The notes beneath the pieces were generated by a model. That model was not told the DNA's origin. It saw only the letters and a list, made by a program, of their open reading frames with translations, and did not search any database. DNA of 37,743 nucleotides from CAMBDS01 sp964355675. GTDB lineage: Bacteria; Electryoneota; AABM5-125-24; Hatepunaeales; Hatepunaeaceae. Made by a program: the position numbers and the translations under genes. The stretch is from assembly GCA_964355675.1 (NCBI GenBank), contig CAYHEC010000031.1, positions 1 to 37,743 of the forward strand, read 5' to 3'. Position 1 is the first letter of the stretch. Each line of letters begins with the position of its first letter. Shown here piece by piece: positions 13,938 to 22,200 of the stretch.

Positions 13938-14990
13938 TTAACTCTCCCGGCTTGCCAACTGACCGCAGGCGGCGGCGATGTCGCCACCTCGGCTGGTGCG
14001 GACGGTGATATTCAGTCCTGAGTCGCTTAGGATTCTGGCGAATGTTTCGCGTCTAATGGGCGAAGCTCGCAAGAATTCTGCGCCGACATCGTTGTATTCC
14101 ATAAGATTGGTCTTGAATAATACATCAGATGCTCGGCCGCCAGCTTCCTTAATCAGTCTGCCGAGACGTTTGGCGTCGCTATCTGAGTCATTTTTCCCAG
14201 CGAGAAGGAGGTAATTGACGGAGACTCGCTCGCCAGAGACGCGGGCATATTCACCAGCGGCGGCAAGTGTCTCGAGCAGTGGGTAGCGCCCGGCGAGAGG
14301 CATCAGTTCAAGCCGCTCTTCATCGGTGGTGGAGTTAAGAGATAATGCAAGCTTGACGCGAGGGAAGGCGCGTTGATTGCCTACGGCTGTTGTGAGAGCA
14401 ATAATCCCCGGCAACCAACCCGCAGTCGATATGGTAAAATGCTTCCGTGAGATACCTACTCCTTCAGGATCGGTTAAGATTGGGATGGCTTTGAAAAGCG
14501 CTGGTCGATTAAGCAAAGGTTCGCCCATTCCCATCATGACGATGTTAGTCATTGGTCGCCCGGCGACTTGCTCCAAGGCGAAGAGCTGGGCGATGATTTC
14601 GCCACTCGAGAGATTGCGGGTGAATCCCATTAAGCCGGTCGCACAGAAGCGACAGCCAACCGCGCAACCTACTTGCGAGGAGAGGCACGCGGTCATTCTT
14701 TCTCCTTCGGGGATCAACACCGATTCAACGCGCGCACCATCGAATGCTTCAAGAAGGAGCTTGAGGCTTCCGTCGAAGCCGGATTGTTCTTTGATGATCT
14801 TCAGTGGAGACAGTGTCGCTTTTTCGACTAACAGATCACGAAAGGTTGCCGGCAGGTCGGTCATTGCGCGAAAATTTGCCTGACGATTTTGATATATCCA
14901 TTTGTAGAGTTGTCGTCCCCGATAGGAGGGCGAGTGATTTGTTACCGAAAATGACTCCAACTCGGACAGAGAAAGACCGAGAAGTGGCAA
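13938..14990 (-). CDS. rlmN: Dual-specificity RNA methyltransferase RlmN
   Basis: RlmN is a radical-SAM enzyme that methylates C2 of A2503 in 23S rRNA (and A37 in some tRNAs). The 4Fe-4S cysteines are in CAVGCRFCATG (Cys109, 113, 116 from this start). The C-terminal catalytic cysteine lies in GGDIAAACGQL. Other matches are MTDLPATFRD, ESVLIPEGERMTACLSSQVG and MGMGEPLLN. The frame is open to TTG 15077, but that extension is translated from a palindrome (15030-15055) and a terminator-like hairpin (14998-15019). I therefore place the start at TTG 14990, giving PLLGLSLSELE, where the family homology begins (350 residues). The alternative 379-residue form cannot be excluded. Confidence 0.93.
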   Translation of the reverse strand: MPLLGLSLSELESFSVTNHSPSYRGRQLYKWIYQNRQANFRAMTDLPATFRDLLVEKATLSPLKIIKEQSGFDGSLKLLLEAFDGARVESVLIPEGERMTACLSSQVGCAVGCRFCATGLMGFTRNLSSGEIIAQLFALEQVAGRPMTNIVMMGMGEPLLNRPALFKAIPILTDPEGVGISRKHFTISTAGWLPGIIALTTAVGNQRAFPRVKLALSLNSTTDEERLELMPLAGRYPLLETLAAAGEYARVSGERVSVNYLLLAGKNDSDSDAKRLGRLIKEAGGRASDVLFKTNLMEYNDVGAEFLRASPIRRETFARILSDSGLNITVRTSRGGDIAAACGQLASRES

Positions 14991-14997
14991 TAATGCG

Positions 14998-15019
14998 AAA
15001 AGAGCGCCGTCTGGCGCTC
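14998..15019 (-). terminator. Terminator-like hairpin between the PorV-like gene and rlmN
   Basis: On the minus strand GAGCGCC and GGCGCTC pair around AGAC and are followed by TTTT. It would end the transcript of the PorV-like gene and sits within the possible rlmN N-terminal extension, which argues against that extension being coding. Confidence 0.6.
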
Positions 15020-15029
15020 CTGTACTCTT

Positions 15030-15055
15030 GGAGGGCGGGTTTAAGCCCGCCCTCC
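15030..15055. repeat. 26-bp palindrome in the rlmN leader
   Basis: Arms GGAGGGCGGG / CCCGCCCTCC surround TTTAAG. If the longer rlmN frame were translated, it would read RRAGLNPPS. Confidence 0.9.
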
Positions 15056-15070
15056 TTGTGGGAAAATCTT

Positions 15071-16036
15071 TTACCAACTGACAGATAGCCCGACGCGTGG
15101 GGTGGAGTCGATATTATGGATTAAGTGTGTATAGCCGAATTTTATCTGGCGGATTGGTCCGGTGAAGGTCGGATCGAGGTCGATTCCGAGTCCTATCGAA
15201 ACTTGACGGTTAGGATCACCCGATCCAAAGTTTTGCGACAAGCCAAGACGGGGCTTGAGGACTTTCAGCATGGCAAATTCAAATCCGAAGTTGATATGGG
15301 TGGGGACATCGGCATAAAGCGAGGGCTGAACGCTGAATGAGACAGCGAATTTTTCGTCCTGAAAGGCTCCGGCAAGATCGATGACACGAGGCACGCCCTC
15401 TGAGTAACTCCCTTTGGTAGAGTGATCGATATTGTCGCTCGTCCAACTGACAGTGTTGATAAGGTCACGCCCGACCAGTGCAAGCATAAACTGGTCGCTT
15501 GGCCTCCAGGAGGCGGCCAGATCCAAACCAAAACCCCCAGCAGAGCCTGTGACTCTATCGATTCCGCCGTCCGGATCGTTACCGTAACTGGCGAGGTATA
15601 TCTTAATGGTGCTACCGAAGAGGATATTTTCTGGCAGTTTAAGATTATCACCAGTCAGGCCTGCGCCGAATCCGATGGTTGTTTCACGGTAAACATCATC
15701 TCCAGCCGATAGAAAATAGGCTCCAACACCGAGTCCGATATCGGATACCGGATATGAAATTGAGGCGTAATTATAGGAGACTACACTGAATTGATTTGCC
15801 CAACTGAACCCCGCGGTAGGATCGAGCACATCCCCAAGGAGGGATGGATTCCAGCGAACGGCGTGTTCATCAACTGCCAGAGCAGTGTAAGCGCCACCCA
15901 TACCAAGTGGACGCAAACCAAGACCAACGTCGGCGAATGCGAAAGGTTTTCCGCTTAATTCGCCGGCAGTGGCAAAGGACGCGAGCAATAGTAACCCAGC
16001 CAGACTCTGCCAAATTATTGAAACTGTTCGTTTCAT
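15071..16036 (-). CDS. PorV/FadL-like outer-membrane barrel protein
   Basis: The product is 321 residues. ATG 16036 is chosen over ATG 16042 because AGGAG lies 7 bases upstream of it. A signal peptide (KRTVSIIWQSLAGLLLLASFATA) is followed by the PorV-type signature FADVGLGLRPLGMGGAYTALAVDEHAVRWNPSLLGD. This is the conserved GxGGAYTA...D...NP block of PorV/PorQ and FadL relatives. The remainder shows alternating strands typical of a beta-barrel and ends in Trp. In T9SS bacteria, PorV shuttles secreted cargo from the translocon to the attachment complex. Here it lies directly downstream of the giant sorting-domain protein, which suggests that it serves that cargo. A 27-bp tandem array separates the two. 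Confidence 0.88.
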   Translation of the reverse strand: MKRTVSIIWQSLAGLLLLASFATAGELSGKPFAFADVGLGLRPLGMGGAYTALAVDEHAVRWNPSLLGDVLDPTAGFSWANQFSVVSYNYASISYPVSDIGLGVGAYFLSAGDDVYRETTIGFGAGLTGDNLKLPENILFGSTIKIYLASYGNDPDGGIDRVTGSAGGFGLDLAASWRPSDQFMLALVGRDLINTVSWTSDNIDHSTKGSYSEGVPRVIDLAGAFQDEKFAVSFSVQPSLYADVPTHINFGFEFAMLKVLKPRLGLSQNFGSGDPNRQVSIGLGIDLDPTFTGPIRQIKFGYTHLIHNIDSTPRVGLSVSW

Positions 16037-16053
16037 TATCATACTCCTATATG

Positions 16054-16269
16054 GACAAGCTGGAGCGCTTATCCTACTTTGACAAGCGAGGACGCTTATC
16101 CTACTTTGACAAGCGGGGGCGCTTATCCTACTTTGACAAGCGGGGGCGCTTATCCTACTTTGACAAGCGAGGACGCTTATCCTACTTTGACAAGCGGGGA
16201 CGCTTATCCTACTTTGACAAGCGGGGGCGCTTATCCTACTTTGACAAGCGGGGACGCTTATCCTACTTA
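16054..16269. repeat. 27-bp tandem repeat array (8 units)
   Basis: Eight contiguous units of 27 bases begin GACAAGCG and end CGCTTATCCTACTTT, differing at a few G/A/T positions. Each unit contains AAGCG/CGCTT arms around a G-rich loop, so it is itself a palindrome of the intergenic family. The first and last units are the most diverged (GCTGGAG; final TTA). On the minus strand every unit reads AAG TAG GAT AAG in the frame of the giant gene. The outermost unit supplies that gene's TAG stop (16263-16265). A single-copy relative lies at 37667-37689. Confidence 0.97.
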
Positions 16270-19200
16270 ATCAAGACCGCACTGCCAACAACCTTTGATT
16301 CGCCTGAGGCGTCTCTGGCGATCAATACCACGATAAATCGTCCATTTCGTGCCTCTCGATTATCGTCCGTCATTCCGTCCCAAATAAGTTCGTTTTCTCC
16401 GCCTCGTCGATAATCACCTTTCGGCATGAGGCGGGAATCGATCAATTTACGAATGAGCTGACCCTGCATATTATAGATCATCACCGAAAGGTTTGGACGA
16501 TCTGCCATATCGCTGGTCAGACGGAATTCAATCGAAAGGCCTGGTTTAGTAGATTGCGGTGAAAAGGGATTGGGCGAAAATTTCAGATCACGGACGCCAA
16601 GCGCTTCGCTGGCGCTTATCAGGGCATATAGACCGTTGAGTGAACTTACTTCGATTGTAACTTTGGTCTGATCGCCGTTAAATTCACCTTCGATTACATC
16701 CCAATCAATTGTAGTCGAGTTCCATACACCGACGGTTGGCGTTTGGGTGCGGAATTCGACTGGAACAGGAAAAGTCATCAAGTAAGCGCCGTGTTGATCG
16801 AGGCTTCCTTCGACACCAACATTATACCCGACTGCCTCAAGTTCAAATTTCGGAGTCAGACGGAAAACAGGAGTCAATCTCGGTTCATTGAGGAAGATTC
16901 TGGCGGTGGTATTTGCCGGAAGAGACCCAGGAGGGATCTTAATTTCGAAACCGAGACCATCATGCACGAGAGTAGTATCAGTACCTCCAGATCGTATTTC
17001 TGCATAGATTGCCAATCCGTGCTGTGAACGATCCGGGCTGTCGTCGTTAAACATGGCGCTGACTTTGGAAATTGAATCGGTGGCGGTAACCTGCACCTTT
17101 CCGATTACTCCTGGAGTCGTCCTTAATAAAGCGTCCATGCTGAATGGAACTGGTGAAACTGTTGCAACTTCACCTGGCGTAATAGTCCAGCGGGGAGCCA
17201 ACGGTACGAGAACTCCGGCGGTATCAGTCGCTGTGACAGTAAAGCGAAGCGAATCACCAGCCCGGATTTCGAATTGATGTGCCGCTACCTGCATCCGGGC
17301 GACAGAAGCATCGGCATTTTCCCATTGCAGTGATTTGCTTATAATGACTCCGGTCGAAGGCTGAGAAACTCTACTGCGGATCTCGACCGGACCAATTGTC
17401 TCGGGGAAATAGTAGGCAAACGAGGAATCTTGGGGATCAACTACTAATCGCCCGCGATTTTCACCGACTTGCGTCCATTCGAAATGTCCTTCTGTCTGCA
17501 ATCTCGTGGTCAGATCGTTGTTGCCATCGTCGTACCCGGAAACTGTTAATTTCATTAAAACGCCTGGCCGAGGTTGAAGAGCCGCTTGTGATCGGATCAA
17601 TTCCAAGTGGTCCAGAAGGCCTCGAGCTGAAATAGTTACGTCCTGAGCTGACTCTGGACCTCCGAAAACGTATCCGTCCGCTGTATTGACCTGAAGGTAG
17701 TATGTAAGCGTTCCGCTCCGACCTTGAGGTGGAATATAGCCGTAATAGGTGACACTCGCGTCGAAATCAGTTACTGCGGGAAGCTCAGGGTTTACGCTAC
17801 GTGAACCCCTTCCGGGCGAACCGTCAGCCATTCGTTGGAGGGAAACAGAGCTGAAGCTTGAAACTCCAGGTCCTCTGAAGTAGAGATCGGCGTCGGAGAC
17901 GGTAACGGCTCCCGGAACCAGAATTTCTACGCGCGAGCTGTCTTCGAAACTGAAAGGCGGGGGTGGTGTAAATCTCCAACCGAGAAACCAGGTTAATTCG
18001 CGAGCCTCGTTGGCTCCCAATTCTACTTGTTTCGGTGAAGGAGGAAGCATTCCAACGAGCGCTTCAGGCGTAACTGAATATCTCCCCACCGGAAGCCAAT
18101 CAACCGTGCGGGCAAAGCCGGTTCCGTCTGAGTAAAGAATCGCTGTGAAATTGACGCTTAAGCCGGAAACAAATACTTTCCTGCCGACTATGGGGTTACC
18201 TTCAGCATTGAGAAGCCTGATGCGAATTTGCCCGGAGGGGAAGATCATGTCTCGTGCTTGCTCTTCTCCGGTCTGAAGCAAGAACGATTGCGATGAAACA
18301 TCTGGTACATCAGGATAAGTTGCGGTCAAACTAAACTGGGAGGGCGTCGGAATTTGGGTGATTCGAAAACTTCCATTCGCATCACTGACTCCGCCATACC
18401 TGGATCCAGTTTGAAGATCGACGATGCTGATTTGAGTGCTTACAGGAAGAGTGTCATGACGAATAACTCCATAAACAATGCCAAATCCCCGCACTGCCGT
18501 CAAGGTGAAGTCCTGATCAAGACCGTAACCATCTACAGTCAACTGAAACGATCGGCTGGCCGGATTGCCGATATAACCCGGTACTTGAGCTCTCAGTTCA
18601 TACGAGATAGCGTCGAGGGAGGTAAATTCATATTCGCCATAGTGGTCGGTGAGCGCACTGTCGAGCAATTGACTATTCGAGAGCAGATAGATCGTCCCGT
18701 TCTCGTAGGGAGCTCCATTGACGCCAGTCAACCGTCCCGATAGTGTCATTAAATTAGGTGCAATAGTTCGATTGATCTCGACGATTCCACCTGCAGACAG
18801 GTCAAAGGTAGTATCGGCTGGATGCTGATACCCATTTTTATTAATCGAGACGGTATATCTTCCGGCCATGGGGCCAGGCTTACTCCAATATCCCTTACCG
18901 TCTGTCTCGAACGTTCCGGGGCTATTTCCTGTTAAAGTGACATGTGCCCGTTCAATGCCGTCACCATCACTGGTTAGCACATAGCCCGTAATTGCCTTGC
19001 CAGATTGAGTCATCGAAATAGTGAGTGTAACGGTTTCGCTCAATCTTGCTTCGAAGGGATAAGGGTTGACTTGCATGGCGTAACCGGCAGCCTCGGCGAC
19101 GAGGGTGTAATGCCCGGGACGCAAACCAGCAAGTTCGAAGGAGCCGTCATTACCTGCGATGTCGAAGTAAACGTCTCCGGTCGCGTCATGGCTGGCAAAT

Positions 19201-22200
19201 ATTTTGCCAGACGTCAATGGCGGTGTTCCATCTTCAAGTGTGAGTCTTCCAACAGCGCGCCCCGTCTCTTCAAGTCGCAAATTCACCTGCTGACTGGCCC
19301 CATCGAGGACATTGATGTTCAAGCTTCGCGACGTCTCGGTCAATGGCTGAGCCGCAACCCCGATGACTGAATATGTTCCAGTGCCTACATCGGCGAGGTA
19401 ATCACCAAAATGATCGGTCACGTCTCGGAATAACTGATTTGTGAATGAACGAACTCTAATTTCAGCCCCAATGACCGGGAGTCCATCGGGAGTAAGAAAT
19501 CTGCCGTAAATTCCTCGTACGGGCGGTGAAATCTGGAATTGAATATCGACGTTTCCTGCGGCAATATTCAATCCGGTTCGGGTAAAGGTTTCATATCCTT
19601 TACGTGAAGAACGAACCGTGTAGTTTTTCAGTGGATCGAGACGGTTAAACTGAAACGACCCGTTACTATTAGTGGTGTCATATAAAGTGTCGGCGGCATC
19701 GGAGATCAGGCGCATCACAACTCCGGGCACGAAGGATCGGTCGGTGGTGGTAGTGACGGAGCCATAAATGGCGGCATCGAGAGCGGTGAGAGTCACATTG
19801 CGGACAAATTCACCTTCGCCATTTGCGGCGTCAACGACTGTTTGAACGGTCAGAAAGCCGGCTCGGGAGAAAACGAGCGAATGGTTGCCGGGAGCGACGA
19901 ATTCGAACCTGTAACGACCATCTTCTCCAGTAGAACGGGAGTCCCGACCGTTGTCTATAACGATGGAAGCACCCGGGAGAGGGCTCCCTGCGGCATCGGA
20001 CACCAAGCCGGAAACAACCGCGTTGTGCCTGCCAATGGTTAAGATGATTCCACTAACGTCCACCTGTGCGACGTCGAAAGAAGTAGAAGAATTCTCGTAG
20101 CCATCGCGAGGTAGTTCTGAGGAGAGTGAATAATGTTGATTCGGGAAAAGACCGGTAAACGAGAAAACGCCGTTAATATCGGTGGTGTCTCTGACTTGCC
20201 CTGTTTCAGCCCAAGCTGTAACCGGGACGTTGTTCATTGCCACGGTTGCCGAGTCGATTACTCTGCCCGAAATTGAGACGAGTATTTCATCGACAGTAAA
20301 ATTCACGTTTGCTCGCTCTTCGGCTATCCCAAGTCCTTCCACCCTGAGACTGTCTGGCTGGCGGACGATGAATCCATGTTTTGAGGCTCGGATGACATAG
20401 TTGCCGAAATCGCCTCCGCGCATCCCCAATACCCGGTAGGTTCCATCTCCGGTGGTGTATGTGCTTCGTTGACGACCGGTTGTTAAGTTGCGGGTGGTGA
20501 TCGAAACGTCTGAGACGCCGACGTTGTTCGATCTGATTAAGCCGCGAATAGAAGCTCTTCGTTCGATTATTCGGAGACGCGATCCGATATCGAGATGATT
20601 GACCTGAATCCGTATGGTGGTGTCGGCATTGGCATAGTATTCTTCGATGCGTTGAGTCTGTATGCGGTAGCTGGTATTTGCGCCAAAACCAGTGAAAGTA
20701 TAATCGCCTGCCTCATTGGCGTTGGCTCTGAATACCGACCCATCATTCTCTGATGTGGCGATCAACTCGGTTCCAGCAATGCCTTGCCCGATCTGGTTCA
20801 CTACGCGACCGCTGAGTCTAAGCTCATTCGGAAGAAGTCGGAAGATTACTTCACCACCGTTTCCGACATTACTGACAGTATCTTGTTCCGGGGTGTAGCC
20901 GTTCAGGCGGGGGCTGAGCCGGTATCGGGTAAGCGGGTAGAGGTTGTCGAGAGAGTACTGCCCGGCGGCATTAGTCGAAACTGCGGCAAAGTTTCCAAGG
21001 CTGTCGATAGCTGAAACGCGAACATCTCGAAGACCGGCTCCGTCGGGATCACGGACATAACCAGTAATCTGGCCGTTATTTCGAATCATTTCCAGATCGA
21101 GGGAAATGGTGTCAGCTGGATTTACCTGTACGTTTTCACGAACAACTCCGGTAAAGCCTGCTATTGCCGGGCGCACAGCAAATCGCCCATCGGACATGTT
21201 CTCGATAACGAATCGGCCATTATTATCCGTGCGTGCGGAAAATTGTTCACCTCCATCTTCGGTAGCATATACGGTTGCCGAGGGAACAACATTGCCGCTT
21301 GAAGTGACTTGACCAGTAATGCGTGCGGCGAGCGGCACAAGAGTCAAGTTGATGCCTCGACGTTCTTGGCGGCCCATGACCGCGCCCAGGTTTTGGACAT
21401 TTCTCCGGAAGCGATTATTGCTTGCAATAAGGTAGTAGTTCCCGGGGATTATTCCTTCCAGCTGGTAGGCGCCATCGTTATTAGTTTGAGTCGTGATACT
21501 TCTTTGGTTCATCGAATCGATAACTGTCACTATTGAACCAGAAATACCGGCTCCATCAGGATCGCGCACAATGCCTGCCACAAGCGCAAAATTGGCTTCC
21601 GGGGCGAAATCGATTCTCTCGAGATTTTCGCCGGGATTTATTCTGACCTCCCGCTCAACGGCAGTATAGCCTGGCTTGGATGCAGTTACCCGGTACGATC
21701 CAGGTTGAAGAGAAACCGAAAATCTGCCTAACCTGTCTGTAGTGGATTGAAACGAACCAGCCTGCCCATCGGCGCGCACAGTTGCGCCAAGGAGTGCGAC
21801 GTTTCCGGTTGTAACCGTTCCTGAGATAATGCAGGGAAGCGGAGTGAGTCGTTGATTTACAACTATCTCACCCTCGATTTCAAGTCTTGCGGTAGTATCT
21901 GAAACGGTGCTGAACCCAGCCTTGGATGATGTGACGATGTAGCGTCGCTCGGGAGCGATACCGAGTGCGTAATCTCCTTGAATATTGCCGTTTGTAGTGT
22001 AATTGCGGTTTGGGTCATCAAGTTGGGTAATGCGGATCGAGGGAGTATTGACGACGCCTGAAGGGGAGGAAACATTTCCGACTATCCGGCCTGAATAGGC
22101 CAACATGGGGAAGTTGCGCCCATTAACAACCTGGCCAGGTTGAAGCTGAACGTCGATATACCCGGGATTAGCGGCGATGAAGCCGTCTTTCTGGACGGTT

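Noticed and set aside
16054..16269. Possible CRISPR array
   Set aside because: The units are contiguous with no spacers, and no cas genes are in the window; it is a tandem minisatellite.
15844..16413. A + strand frame with eight copies of LSYFDKRGR, looking like a repeat protein
   Set aside because: It is the translation of the 27-bp array plus antisense of the PorV-like and giant genes. It has no ribosome site or signal peptide, and the flanking parts are clearly shadow.
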